In this document: positions 37,854-46,711 of the stretch, in pieces
How positions within the stretch are numbered: the first letter of the stretch is position 1
How the letters are laid out: each line of letters starts with the position of its first letter
Assembly: GCF_014646815.1 (NCBI RefSeq)
Contig: NZ_BMNZ01000003.1
Span: 186,001 to 250,000 of the forward strand
DNA length: 64,000 nucleotides
Direction: 5' to 3'
DNA from: Terrabacter tumescens
Lineage (GTDB): Bacteria > Actinomycetota > Actinomycetes > Actinomycetales > Dermatophilaceae
The notes under the pieces: generated by a model
Databases searched by the model: none
What the model was told of the DNA's origin: nothing
What the model saw: the letters and a program-made list of their open reading frames with translations, nothing else
Program-made: the position numbers and the translations under genes

Positions 37854-39169
37854 GAGGCCTCCTCCGAGAGGTGGTGGTCAGAGCCGTTCTGGTCGACGTC
37901 GTCCTCGGCGAGGTAGCGCACGACGGCCCGCGAGCTCGGGTCCAGCCAGGCCGCTGCCGCCGCGCGCGCCTGCTCGGCGGTGACGGAGCGGATGCGGTCG
38001 ACGAAGGTGTTGACGTAGGCCGGGTCGCCGGTCAGCAGCGCGTGGTGGCTGATGTGGTCGGCACGCTCCTCGATGCTGGCGAGCGCGCTGAGCCACGAGC
38101 GTTCGGTGTCGGCGATGACGGACTCGAGCTCCGCGGCGTCCGGGCCCTCGTCGACGAAACGGCGGATCTCCTCGCACACGGCCTCCTCGACCGCGTCGAC
38201 GTCGGCACCGGCGGAGACGTCCACGGTGATCGTGCCGAGGCCCGAGCCGTCGACGAGGCCCATCGTCCAGCCACCCACGGCGACGGCGGTCTCGTCCTTG
38301 CGCACGAGCCGGCGCACGAGGCGCGAGCTGGAGAGGCCGCCGAGGACGTCGACGGCGACCTGGCAGGCGAGGTAGTCGGGGGTGGTGTCGACCGGGAGCC
38401 GGAAGGAGACGTAGATGCGGTCGTTGGGCACGTCCCCGACGCGGTCGAGCCGCACCGGCTCGGCCAGCGGCGCCAGCTGCGGGTGTCGTGGCCGCGGGGT
38501 CAGCTCGATCGCCGGCAGCGGCCCGAAGTACTTCTCGGCGGCTGCGAAGCCGTCCTCGGGGGTGACGTCTCCGACGAGGGTCAGGACGGTGTTGTTGGGC
38601 CCGTAGTGGGCGCGGAAGAAGGCGTGGACGTCCTCGAGCGTCGCGGCGTCGAGGTCCTCCATCGAACCGATGGTCGGGTGGTGGTAGGGGTGGTCCTCGG
38701 GGAAGACGGTCGCGTAGATGTCGATGAGCGCCGAGCCGTAGGGCACGTTGTCGTAGCGCTGGCGCTTCTCCTCCTTGACGACGTCTCGCTGGTTGTCGAG
38801 GTTCTCCTGCGTCAGCGCGTCGAGCAGATGGCCGTGGCGGTCGGCCTCGAGCCACAGGGCGAGCTCGAGCGCCCCGGTGGGCACCGTCTCGAAGTAGTTC
38901 GTGCGGTCGAACCACGTCGTCGCGTTGAGCCGGGCGCCCTCGTCCATGAGCGCCGAGAAGTGCTCGCCCGAGGCGACGTTGCGACTCCCCTGGAACATCA
39001 GGTGCTCGAAGAGGTGGGCGAAGCCGGTGCGTCCGGGGGTCTCGTGCCGGGAGCCGACGCCGACCCAGAGGTTCACCGCGACGTTGGGCACCGTGTGGTC
39101 CTCGCTGACGATGACGCGCAGGCCGTTGGCCAGGGTGCGCTCCGCGAGCGGGTAGGAGATCGCTGTCAC
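37850..39169 (-). CDS. M16 zinc peptidase, catalytic subunit
   Basis: 439 residues. The inverted zinc motif is intact as HLFEH in GFAHLFEHLMFQGSRNV (about 48-52), followed by ARLNATTWFDRTNYFETVP. The second Glu ligand is expected near ENLDNQRDVVKEEKRQ. GTG at 39169 has TAGGGT 7 bases upstream; the frame is open to 39235 but that part lies before the promoter. First gene of the pair. Substrate unknown; possibly peptides or presequence-like fragments. Confidence 0.93.
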   Translation of the reverse strand: MTAISYPLAERTLANGLRVIVSEDHTVPNVAVNLWVGVGSRHETPGRTGFAHLFEHLMFQGSRNVASGEHFSALMDEGARLNATTWFDRTNYFETVPTGALELALWLEADRHGHLLDALTQENLDNQRDVVKEEKRQRYDNVPYGSALIDIYATVFPEDHPYHHPTIGSMEDLDAATLEDVHAFFRAHYGPNNTVLTLVGDVTPEDGFAAAEKYFGPLPAIELTPRPRHPQLAPLAEPVRLDRVGDVPNDRIYVSFRLPVDTTPDYLACQVAVDVLGGLSSSRLVRRLVRKDETAVAVGGWTMGLVDGSGLGTITVDVSAGADVDAVEEAVCEEIRRFVDEGPDAAELESVIADTERSWLSALASIEERADHISHHALLTGDPAYVNTFVDRIRSVTAEQARAAAAAWLDPSSRAVVRYLAEDDVDQNGSDHHLSEEAS

Positions 39170-39298
39170 GGGCTCGACCCTATGCGACGGAGCGGCGAAG
39201 ATGAGGCGTCGCCGTCGCGTACGGTGGCCCCGCACGCGGCCCGTCGCGCAGGGGCCGACCCGGCAGACCTGCCACCGAACCGCCAGGAGCCAGCCCGC

Positions 39299-39736
39299 AT
39301 GTCCACCCCTGACTCCACCCCTCCCTCCACCCCTCCCTCCACCCCTCCCTCCACCCCTCCCTCCACCCCTCCCTCCACCCCTGAGCCGGTCGGTCCCACC
39401 GCGGGCACCTCGAGGGCCGCCGTCCTGCGCCGCTTCGGACCGCTGCTGCTCGCCGTCCTAGCCTTCCTCGTCTACCGCGCCGTCACCTACGACGACGGCA
39501 CCCGGGACATCACGATCGGTCGGTGCGTCACGGCGAGCGAGGCCGGCGACGTGCGGACGGTGGACTGCGCGGACGCCTCGTCGCTCGGGACGGTCGTCTT
39601 CGTGCAGCGCAACGCCTTCACGGACGAGTTTTCGGTGCGTCGCCTGTGCGCACAGCACGGGTCGGGCCGCGCGTTCACGAGCGCTCTGGCGCAGGGCGGG
39701 ACGGGCACGGTCGTATGCGTGGTGCCGGGCCCGTGA
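39299..39736 (+). CDS. Small membrane-anchored protein with a Ser-Thr-Pro-Pro repeat
   Basis: 145 residues. Residues 5-30 are a tandem STPP repeat, then a single membrane segment (about 47-62, FGPLLLAVLAFLVYRAV) and an extracellular domain of about 80 residues with four Cys (GRCVTAS, TVDCADA, RLCAQHG, VVCVVPGP) that could form two disulfides. Such domains occur in actinobacterial LppU/SCO3897-like proteins. ATG at 39299 has AGGAG about 10 bases upstream. Function unknown; divergent from the M16 pair. Confidence 0.78.
   Translation: MSTPDSTPPSTPPSTPPSTPPSTPPSTPEPVGPTAGTSRAAVLRRFGPLLLAVLAFLVYRAVTYDDGTRDITIGRCVTASEAGDVRTVDCADASSLGTVVFVQRNAFTDEFSVRRLCAQHGSGRAFTSALAQGGTGTVVCVVPGP
39313..39382 (+). 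repeat. 12-bp minisatellite inside the STPP protein gene
   Basis: About six tandem copies of a CTCCACCCCTCC unit. Perfect copies in frame encode STPP. Copy number could change by slippage without breaking the frame. Confidence 0.85.
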
Positions 39737-39822
39737 CCGAGGCGGGCTCCGAGCCCCTCATCTGTGCATAACGCTCACTTATGCTACTCACCGCGTGCAT
39801 CACCAACGGCTATGCTGGGGCC

Positions 39823-41523
39823 ATGGGAGCACCATCGACGCAGACCCTGCTCGACACGATCCGCTCGAGCGTCATCGGAGACGACCAGGTGATGCACGGC
39901 CCCTACGGGCCGCGCCGCGTCACCTACGCCGACTACACCGCCTCGGGCCGTGGCCTCACCTTCATCGAGGACTTCATCCGCGACGAGGTGCTCCCCCGCT
40001 ACGCCAACACGCACACCGAGAGCTCCGGCACCGGCCTGCAGACGACCCGGCTGCGCGAGGACGCCCGCCGCACCATCCGCGACGCCGTCGGAGGCGACGA
40101 CGAGACGGTGGTCGTCTTCGCCGGCTCCGGCTGCACCGGGGCCATCGACAAGCTCGTCGGGATCCTCGGCCTGCGCATCCCCTCGAACTTCGAGGACCGT
40201 TGGCACGCAAGCGAGCTCGTGCCCGCCGACCAGCGCCCCGTCGTCTTCATCGGCCCGTACGAACACCACTCCAACGAGGTCATGTGGCGCGAGTGCGTCG
40301 CCGACGTCGTCGTCATCCCGCAGGACCTCGACGGGCACGTCGACATCGAGGTGCTGCGTGCGCGCCTCGTCGAGCACGCGGACCGCCCGCTGCTCATCGG
40401 CTCGTTCTCGGCAGCGAGCAACGTCACCGGCATCGTCACCGACACCGACGCGATCTCCTCCCTGCTCCACGAGCACGGTGCGCTCGCGTTCTGGGACTAC
40501 GCCGCGGCGGCGCCCTACGTCGACATCGAGATGTACGGCCGCGGCGGCCGCGGCGTGGCCGGCCCCACGGCATACAAGGACGCCGTCTTCCTCAGCCCGC
40601 ACAAGTTCATCGGCGGCCCGAGCACGCCCGGCGTGCTCGTCGTGCGGCGCGAGCTCATGACCAACCGCGTGCCCGACGTCCCCGGTGGCGGGACCGTGGC
40701 CTACGTCAACCCCGACGACCACGACTACCTCACCGACCCCGCGCACCGCGAGGAGGGCGGCACCCCGGCCATCATCGAGTCGATCCGCGCCGGCCTCGTC
40801 TTTAAGCTCAAGGAGGCAGTGGGCACCGAGACGATCCGCGCCCGCGAGGACCGCTTCCTCCGACGCGCGGTCGAGGCCTGGCAGCAGGAGCCGGCGATCG
40901 AGATCCTCGGCAACCTCGACGCCGAGCGCCTGTCCATCGTCTCGTTCGTCGTGCGGGCGCACGGCGAGCGCTACCTGCACCACAACTTCGTCGTCGCCGT
41001 CCTCAACGACCTCTTCGGCATCCAGGCCCGAGGCGGCTGCTCGTGCGCCGGCCCCTACGGCCACTACCTGCTCGGCATCGACCTCGAGCGGTCGCACGAG
41101 TTCGAGCGCGAGATCGGTCGCGGCTGCGAGGGCATCAAGCCAGGCTGGGTGCGGGTCAACTTCAACTACTTCATCTCCGACGTCGTCGCCGACTACGTCA
41201 TCGACGCAGTCCGCCTCGTGGCGCGCGAGGGCTGGCGCCTGCTCGGGGACTACGTCTTCGAGCCGGCGACGGGGCTGTGGAAGCACAAGGACGGCCCGGT
41301 CGAGCCACCCCTCCGACTGCACCAGGTCAGCTTCGAGGAGGGTCACCTCACCTACCCCGCGCAGCACGAGCGGGCGGGTGAGGACGCACTCGCCGGCCAC
41401 CTCGAGGACGCGCGTGCGATCCTCGCCGCGGCCACGCCCGAGCGGTGCGACGAGGCCCACGTCAACGTCGACTTCGACCACCTGCGCTGGTTCGAGCTGC
41501 CCGTCCGCAGCCTGTCCCACTGA
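39823..41523 (+). CDS. Class V aminotransferase / cysteine desulfurase-like PLP enzyme
   Basis: 566 residues, longer than SufS (about 410). PLP-fold landmarks: VFAGSGCTGAIDKLVGIL, EHHSNEVMWRE, IGSFSAASNVTG, AFWDYAAAAPYVDI (Asp) and LSPHKFIGGPSTPGVLVV with the Schiff-base Lys. RGGCSCAGPYGHYLLG near residue 410 has two Cys where a persulfide Cys might sit. The last 100 residues are an extra domain. The start is ATG 39823, because TATGCT ends 6 bases before it; the open frame from 39781 would place the promoter inside the gene. Substrate unknown. Confidence 0.88.
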   Translation: MGAPSTQTLLDTIRSSVIGDDQVMHGPYGPRRVTYADYTASGRGLTFIEDFIRDEVLPRYANTHTESSGTGLQTTRLREDARRTIRDAVGGDDETVVVFAGSGCTGAIDKLVGILGLRIPSNFEDRWHASELVPADQRPVVFIGPYEHHSNEVMWRECVADVVVIPQDLDGHVDIEVLRARLVEHADRPLLIGSFSAASNVTGIVTDTDAISSLLHEHGALAFWDYAAAAPYVDIEMYGRGGRGVAGPTAYKDAVFLSPHKFIGGPSTPGVLVVRRELMTNRVPDVPGGGTVAYVNPDDHDYLTDPAHREEGGTPAIIESIRAGLVFKLKEAVGTETIRAREDRFLRRAVEAWQQEPAIEILGNLDAERLSIVSFVVRAHGERYLHHNFVVAVLNDLFGIQARGGCSCAGPYGHYLLGIDLERSHEFEREIGRGCEGIKPGWVRVNFNYFISDVVADYVIDAVRLVAREGWRLLGDYVFEPATGLWKHKDGPVEPPLRLHQVSFEEGHLTYPAQHERAGEDALAGHLEDARAILAAATPERCDEAHVNVDFDHLRWFELPVRSLSH

Positions 41524-41583
41524 CCGCGCCCCACCTGCGGTCCGCTCCCCCATCCGGCTCCCTGCGCACGTGCACCGGCGCCG

Positions 41584-42540
41584 TCACGGAGCCATCGCGG
41601 CATACCCCGTGAAGTCGTGGACGGCGATGCCGACGTAGGTCGCGTAGGTCCTGGCGCCCGAATCCACCTGTGCGAGCTGGTCGTTCATCCGCGTCAGGGT
41701 CTGCCCGTAGAAGGTCTGCTTGACCTCGGTCGGGTCCGGCCCGAGGTAGTTCGTCTCCTGGCCGATGCGGACCGGCTTGCCCAGTGAGGCCGCCGAGGCG
41801 AGCTCCGCCGCGGCGACCGCCAGCGTGCCGTCGGCGCCCGCAGCGGTGTTGCGGTAGGCCATGATCGTCACGGCCGATACGCGGCGCATCGTCTCCCTGT
41901 CGAGCGTCGACTTCTTGCCCGCCTTGACCTGGTCGAACCAGAACGGGATGTCGGCCTCGACCGGCCGGGTGCCGCTCGCCGTGACGAGCCGGTCGAGCAG
42001 GGTGAGGTACTTCGAGACGGTCGTCGCCTGTCGCGTCGTCCACGCCGTCGTCGTCCACGGCTCGACGTCGACGTGCAGGCCGGTGAACAGGCCTGTCGCG
42101 ATGGTTGGCCGGACCCAGTGGTCGACGGCCCATGTCGGGTTGTCGACCCACCCCGGGTCACCGCCGAGCGCGTCGACCCGCAGCCCCGCGCCGCGGGCCT
42201 GCGTCACGAGGTCGCGCACCCTGGGCAGGCTCGGGCTCGTCGTCAGGTCCGGCGGCACGGCGACGAAGAGCGTGTCGACGCCGCGCGACTGGGCCAGCTG
42301 GACGACCGACCCGGCGTCGGACCACGACCACACCCACATCGCGCGGCCCGGCGTCGTGGCGGCGGACGCGGCCTGCGACGAGAGGACGAGCGACCCCAGC
42401 ACGATCACGATCATCGCAGCCGCGGCCGCCCAACGGGCGCGCACCCGGGCGGACCGCCCCGGCCCGTGCCCGCGCGGACGGCCGGCTCGTGGGCCGGGTC
42501 GTGTACCGCGTGACGGGCCGGTTCGTGGGCTCGACGTCAT
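41584..42540 (-). CDS. Secreted barrel-type protein of unknown function, possibly a glycoside hydrolase
   Basis: 318 residues. A 35-residue basic start and a hydrophobic segment (AAAAMIVIVLGSLVLSSQAASAA) form a long signal peptide with cleavage likely after ASA. The mature part looks like a TIM barrel: MWVWSWSDAGSVVQLAQSRGVDTLFVAV, LRVDALGGDPGW, GLHVDVEPW (acidic pair at a strand end), ADIPFWFD, VTIMAYRNTA and YVGIAVHDF. Acidic residues at strand ends are as in GH18/GH25-type hydrolases, but I cannot assign a family. ATG at 42540. Confidence 0.78.
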   Translation of the reverse strand: MTSSPRTGPSRGTRPGPRAGRPRGHGPGRSARVRARWAAAAAMIVIVLGSLVLSSQAASAATTPGRAMWVWSWSDAGSVVQLAQSRGVDTLFVAVPPDLTTSPSLPRVRDLVTQARGAGLRVDALGGDPGWVDNPTWAVDHWVRPTIATGLFTGLHVDVEPWTTTAWTTRQATTVSKYLTLLDRLVTASGTRPVEADIPFWFDQVKAGKKSTLDRETMRRVSAVTIMAYRNTAAGADGTLAVAAAELASAASLGKPVRIGQETNYLGPDPTEVKQTFYGQTLTRMNDQLAQVDSGARTYATYVGIAVHDFTGYAAMAP

Positions 42541-42636
42541 GACGCACCTCCTGCGTGCCAGACCCGAGGAGGCGAATGTCTCAGACGGGGGCGGCGCGTG
42601 ACAGGCGAATGGGCCAGAGACGCTCGGGCACCCTGC

Positions 42637-43206
42637 TCAGTGCAGGAAGGTCTTGGCCAGCACCATGACGAGGCCGAGCAGGGCCGCGGCAAGCGACTCG
42701 CCGAAGGCCGCCCTCCGGCTGGCGCCGACGTGCCGAGCAGCGAGGTAGCCGACGGCTCCGAGCTCGACGGCCGTCAGCCAAAGCGCGAGGCTGACCGCCA
42801 GCGCGGTGTCGGCGCCGAGCAGAGAGGCCACGAGCACCACGACGATGGCGGGCACGCCGCCTGCCAGCACCCGCGACTCGTGTCGCGCCGCCCGCGCGAG
42901 CCGGCCGGGCAGGGACGAACGGCCGTTGTGGAACTGGTCGGCGAACGCCCGCACGTAGACGTCGGCGAGCCAGTAGACGGCGAGCACGAAGACGGCCGCG
43001 ATGACGACCCGGGCCGTCGACGGTGCGTGGTTCGCCGTGGCGCTCATGACCGCGCCGGTGATGATCGCTCCGTAGAGCAGCCCCGCAGGGTTGCCCTGCG
43101 CGATGATCCGTGCGGCTCGCTCCCGCACCTTCTCCGTCGGCACGGCCACCCCCTCGTCCGCGTCGCCGGTCGCGACGTCCTGAGGGACAGCCTGCCGCGA
43201 CCCCAT
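42637..43206 (-). CDS. Hypothetical membrane protein
   Basis: 189 residues. An acidic start and KVRERAARIIAQGNPAGLLYGAIITGAVMSAT are followed by about five membrane segments (IAAVFVLAVYWLADVYVRAFADQF, LAGGVPAIVVVLVASLLGAD, ALAVSLALWLTAVELGAVGYLA, ALLGLVMVLAKTFL). I do not recognise a named family. ATG at 43206 is the first start in frame and no clear ribosome binding site marks it. It lies right after the terminator of the initiator tRNA gene. Confidence 0.75.
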   Translation of the reverse strand: MGSRQAVPQDVATGDADEGVAVPTEKVRERAARIIAQGNPAGLLYGAIITGAVMSATANHAPSTARVVIAAVFVLAVYWLADVYVRAFADQFHNGRSSLPGRLARAARHESRVLAGGVPAIVVVLVASLLGADTALAVSLALWLTAVELGAVGYLAARHVGASRRAAFGESLAAALLGLVMVLAKTFLH

Positions 43207-43234
43207 GCGGATGCGCCAGAGGGGGGGCGAACAT

Positions 43235-43268
43235 GACGAAGGGCCCGGATCTCTCCGGGCCCTTCGTC
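43235..43268 (-). terminator. Terminator of the initiator tRNA gene
   Basis: Perfect 15-bp arms (43235-43249, 43254-43268) around TCTC, 17 bases after the tRNA 3' end on the minus strand. Confidence 0.85.
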
Positions 43269-43285
43269 TTCGCTGACGCGATCAG

Positions 43286-43359
43286 TAGCGGGGGCAGGAT
43301 TTGAACCTGCGACCTCCGGGTTATGAGCCCGGCGAGCTACCGAGCTGCTCCACCCCGCG
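43286..43359 (-). tRNA. Initiator tRNA-fMet (CAT anticodon)
   Basis: 74 bases fold into a standard cloverleaf. The anticodon arm reads CCGGG-CTCATAA-CCCGG, with three consecutive G:C pairs that mark initiators. The first acceptor position is C facing T at position 72, the unpaired end typical of initiators. The T arm is GCAGG-TTCAAAT-CCTGC. The CCA end is not encoded. It has its own promoter and terminator. Confidence 0.95.
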
Positions 43360-43371
43360 TCGGCAAGAGCA

Positions 43372-43400
43372 ACGTTACGCGAAACCTCCCGCAGGACCAA
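43372..43400 (-). promoter_or_regulatory. Promoter of the initiator tRNA gene
   Basis: On the minus strand TTGGTC (43395-43400), a 17-base spacer and TAACGT (43372-43377), ending 12 bases before the mature tRNA. Confidence 0.8.
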
Positions 43401-43446
43401 ATCGAGGTGCCCCATCCGCTCGGATCGGGGCTCCGGATGCCGGAAC

Positions 43447-43485
43447 GACCTGTGGCAGCACGCGATTCGCGTGCTGCCACAGGTC
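43447..43485 (-). terminator. 19-bp-arm hairpin after the UPF0182 gene
   Basis: GACCTGTGGCAGCACGCGA (43447-43465) and its exact complement (43467-43485), one of the longest perfect stems in the window, 20 bases after the UPF0182 stop and just before the tRNA promoter. Confidence 0.8.
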
Positions 43486-43504
43486 GTCCACGAGGGTGCT
43501 GCGA

Positions 43505-46500
43505 TCAGGGCTTCGTCGTCGGCACCGACTGCGGTGAGGCGTCCACGGCCCGCTTGAGGGCGTCCTTGAGCTTGGTCTGCGCCTGGCCGTAGGCTGCGAA
43601 GTCGCCGCGCTTGAGGGCCGCCTCGCCGTCGGCGTAGGCCGTCTCCGCGTCCTTGAGCGCCTGGGACAGCGCCGCGGCGTTCGGGGTGCCGGAGGGCGCC
43701 GGCGTCGCCGTACCCGACGGCGTCGGGGTCGGTGTCGCCGTGCTCCCCGGCGTGGGCGTCGTGCCGGGGTTCGACGGCGTGCCCGTGCCGTTGTCGCCGG
43801 CCGATGCGCCCGACGAGCCGCCGAAGAGGTCGTTGAGCGCGAGGTCGAGCGAGCCCGCCCACGCGATCTTGTTGCCGAACGACACCGCAACCGCCACGAG
43901 TCGGGGGTAGGAGCCGGACTGCGACCGCGCCTGCGAGTAGATCGGCTGCACGTAGAGCAGGCCCCCACCCACCGGCAGGGTCAGCTGGTTGCCGAAGATC
44001 ACCGCGTTGCCATTGGAGTTCGTCGTGCCGATGTACTGCGCGAGCGTCGTCGGCAGCTCGGGGTCCTTCGACGAGACCGCCGAGCTGCGCATGTCGTTGT
44101 AGACCTGGCCCGGACCGTTGACCGTGCCCCCCGTCGTCTCGAGGAGGCGCAGGGTGCCGTAGTTCGGCGACTTCTTGCCGTCCTCCGACCCCGCGTCGCC
44201 GTCGACGGCGAGGAAGCCCGAGAGCACGTTGCGGTCACCGGTCGGCATGAACGTCGAGGTCAGCGAGAAGGCCGGGCTCTGCTGGCCGGGCATGGCGAGC
44301 GAGAGGTAGTAGGGCGGCTGCGGCAGGGCGTCGGCCTGCGTCGGGTCGTCGGGCACGCGCCAGAAGTTCTGGCCGCCGTAGAAGGAGGCCGCGTCCTTGT
44401 CGTGGTACTTCTCGAGCAGCTTGCGCTGGACCTTGAAGAGGTCCTCCGGGTAGCGCAGGTGCGACATGAGCGAGCCCTTGATGTCGCTGAGCGGCTTGAC
44501 CGTGCCGGGGAAGATCGACATCCACGCCTTGAGCACGGGGTCCTTCTCGTCCCACTGGTAGAGCGTCACCGTGCCGTCGTAGGCGTCGACCGTCGCCTTG
44601 ACGGAGTTGCGGACGTAGTTGACCTGGCCGGCCTGGACCGCCCGCACCGACGTGCGGGTGCTGGTCACGGCGTCCTCGGTGACGCTGTCGAGCGTCGTGT
44701 TCTCCGAGTACGGGTAGTTCGCCGACGTGGTGTAGCCGTCGAGGATCCACTGCACCCGACCGTCGACGACGGCGGGGTACGCGTTGCCGTCGAGCGTCAG
44801 CCACGGGGCGACACGCTGCACGCGCTCACGCGGCGTGCGGTGGTCTAGCACGCGCGAGTCGTTGGTCACCGCGTCGGAGAGGAGGAAGTTGATCTCGCGG
44901 TACTTCACGGCATACGCGATCCGCTTGATGGCGTCGAGCTGCACCCCACCCGTGCCGGCGTAGGTGTAGTTGATCTGCCCGGTGCCCTTGGGGTCCGGGT
45001 AGTCGAACTCCTGCTTGTTGCCACCGACGATGGAGTACTCCGGGGAGCTCTCGCCGAAGTAGATGCGCGGCTCGTACTTGCCCAGCGCGCCCTCGGTGCC
45101 GATCTGCGACTCGAAGAAGGACGGGCGCCCGTCGCTCTCACGGGTGTTGCCCTTGGCCGCGACGACGCCGTAGCCGTGGGTGTAGACGGTGTGGTCGTTG
45201 AGCCAGTTGCGCTGCGCGTCGGGCACACCGTTGAGGTCGAGCTCGCGCGCGGCGATGACGGTGTCCTGGGACTTGCCGTCGATCTGGTAGCGGTCGACGT
45301 CGAGCACGTCGGCGAACTGGTAGTAGCCCTTGCTCGCCTCGAGCTGCTTGAAGGTCGGGCTGACGACGTTGGGGTCGATGAGCCGGATCCCGGGCACCGT
45401 GGCAGCGTCGTCGCGCAGGGCGTTCTGTGTGGCCACGGTCTTCGTGTCGTAGGGGTCGACCTTGATCTGGTCGACACCATAGGCCGCGCGCGTTGCGTCG
45501 ATGTTGCGCTGGATGTAGGGCACCTCGAGAGACTTCTCCGACGGGCGCACCTTGAGCGACTGCACGAGGGCCGGGTAGATGCCGCCGACCGCGACGACGA
45601 TGACGGCGAGCACCGCGACCCCGACGAGCGGGAGACGCCACGAGCGCGTCCAGATCGTCGTGAGGAACATGACGGCGCACATGACCGCGGCGATCGCCAG
45701 GATCCCCTTGGTCGGGATGATCGCGTGCGACTCGGTGTACTGGATGCCGGTGATCTTGCTCGACTGCGCGGTCGCGAGGTTGTAGCGGTCGACCCAGAAG
45801 GCGACGGCGCGCACGAGCACGAGGACGGCGGCGATGACCGACAGGTGGACGCGCGCGGCCTGCGTCGAGCGCATCTTGGTGCCGGCGACGATGCCCCCGT
45901 AGAGGTAGTGCGTGAAGGCGGCGGTGATGAAGCCGATGACGAGGATCATCGTCAGGAACGCCACGACGAAGTTGATCCACGGCAGGTCGAAGACGAAGAA
46001 GCCGATGTCGAGACCGAACTCGGGGTCGTTGGTGCCGAACGCGCTGCCGTTGCGCCACAGCAGGAAGGTGTCCCACTGGGTCGCGGCCGACAGCCCGGCG
46101 AAGAGTCCGACCGCGAGCGGCGCCGCGACGGTGGCCGTGCGCCGCATCGGCTCGACGAGCTGGCGGTAGTGCTCCATCGCCTGCGTGTCGGGCGACGGCG
46201 CGTAGATCGGGCGGTTGCGGAAGGCGAAGTGGATGCTCGACCAGACCATCGCGGCGGTGAGCAGGCCTCCGACGAGACCGAGCAGGACCTTCGTGACGAT
46301 CTGGGTGCTGAAGACGCCGGAGAAGCCGACCGACTCGTACCAGAGCACCTCGGTCCAGAACTGCGCTGCGATCGCGATCACCACGAGCAGCACGGCTGCC
46401 ACGACGAGCGCCGTGACGAGCGGGCGTCGGGGCGGGGGCACGGTGGCGGTGTCACGGTGTCGGGGCGCACCCGACTCGTCGTCGTTGAAGTTGCCCGGCG

Positions 46501-46525
46501 GGGGGCCGAAGTTGCTGTCGCTCAC
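43505..46525 (-). CDS. UPF0182 family large membrane protein
   Basis: 1,006 residues. A short cytoplasmic start (SDSNFGPPPGNFNDDESG), seven membrane segments up to about residue 335, then a large extracytoplasmic domain with family blocks TQIVTKVLLGLVGGL, NDPEFGLDIGFFVFDLPW, VPYIQRNIDATRAAYG, YGVVAAKGNTRESDGRPSFFES, YFGESSPEYSIVG and LRYPEDLFKVQRKLLEKYH. The C-terminus has a Thr/Pro/Ser-rich linker and a helical tail (ALKDAETAYADGEAALKRGDFAAYGQAQ). Function unknown though the family is near-universal in actinobacteria. GTG at 46525. Orthologue of mycobacterial Rv3193c. Confidence 0.95.
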   Translation of the reverse strand: MSDSNFGPPPGNFNDDESGAPRHRDTATVPPPRRPLVTALVVAAVLLVVIAIAAQFWTEVLWYESVGFSGVFSTQIVTKVLLGLVGGLLTAAMVWSSIHFAFRNRPIYAPSPDTQAMEHYRQLVEPMRRTATVAAPLAVGLFAGLSAATQWDTFLLWRNGSAFGTNDPEFGLDIGFFVFDLPWINFVVAFLTMILVIGFITAAFTHYLYGGIVAGTKMRSTQAARVHLSVIAAVLVLVRAVAFWVDRYNLATAQSSKITGIQYTESHAIIPTKGILAIAAVMCAVMFLTTIWTRSWRLPLVGVAVLAVIVVAVGGIYPALVQSLKVRPSEKSLEVPYIQRNIDATRAAYGVDQIKVDPYDTKTVATQNALRDDAATVPGIRLIDPNVVSPTFKQLEASKGYYQFADVLDVDRYQIDGKSQDTVIAARELDLNGVPDAQRNWLNDHTVYTHGYGVVAAKGNTRESDGRPSFFESQIGTEGALGKYEPRIYFGESSPEYSIVGGNKQEFDYPDPKGTGQINYTYAGTGGVQLDAIKRIAYAVKYREINFLLSDAVTNDSRVLDHRTPRERVQRVAPWLTLDGNAYPAVVDGRVQWILDGYTTSANYPYSENTTLDSVTEDAVTSTRTSVRAVQAGQVNYVRNSVKATVDAYDGTVTLYQWDEKDPVLKAWMSIFPGTVKPLSDIKGSLMSHLRYPEDLFKVQRKLLEKYHDKDAASFYGGQNFWRVPDDPTQADALPQPPYYLSLAMPGQQSPAFSLTSTFMPTGDRNVLSGFLAVDGDAGSEDGKKSPNYGTLRLLETTGGTVNGPGQVYNDMRSSAVSSKDPELPTTLAQYIGTTNSNGNAVIFGNQLTLPVGGGLLYVQPIYSQARSQSGSYPRLVAVAVSFGNKIAWAGSLDLALNDLFGGSSGASAGDNGTGTPSNPGTTPTPGSTATPTPTPSGTATPAPSGTPNAAALSQALKDAETAYADGEAALKRGDFAAYGQAQTKLKDALKRAVDASPQSVPTTKP

Positions 46526-46711
46526 GTGGAGTGCCTTGGGTGCTGGGGCGGGCAGGTGGTCGGGCGGACCCGTGGGCGGCCTCCTCCGGCCGCCTGCGGC
46601 AACCATAACCCGCGCTCCGCACGCTCCTGCGGGGTGACGAGGCAACGTGACCGGCACGAGACCACACGGGTCCGTGGTGGCCTGCCGGTCGGCATACGGC
46701 AGCATGGTCAC

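Noticed and set aside
39308-39385. Possible CRISPR-like array
   Set aside because: Units are 12 bases, contiguous and in frame with a coding region; there are no spacers or cas genes.
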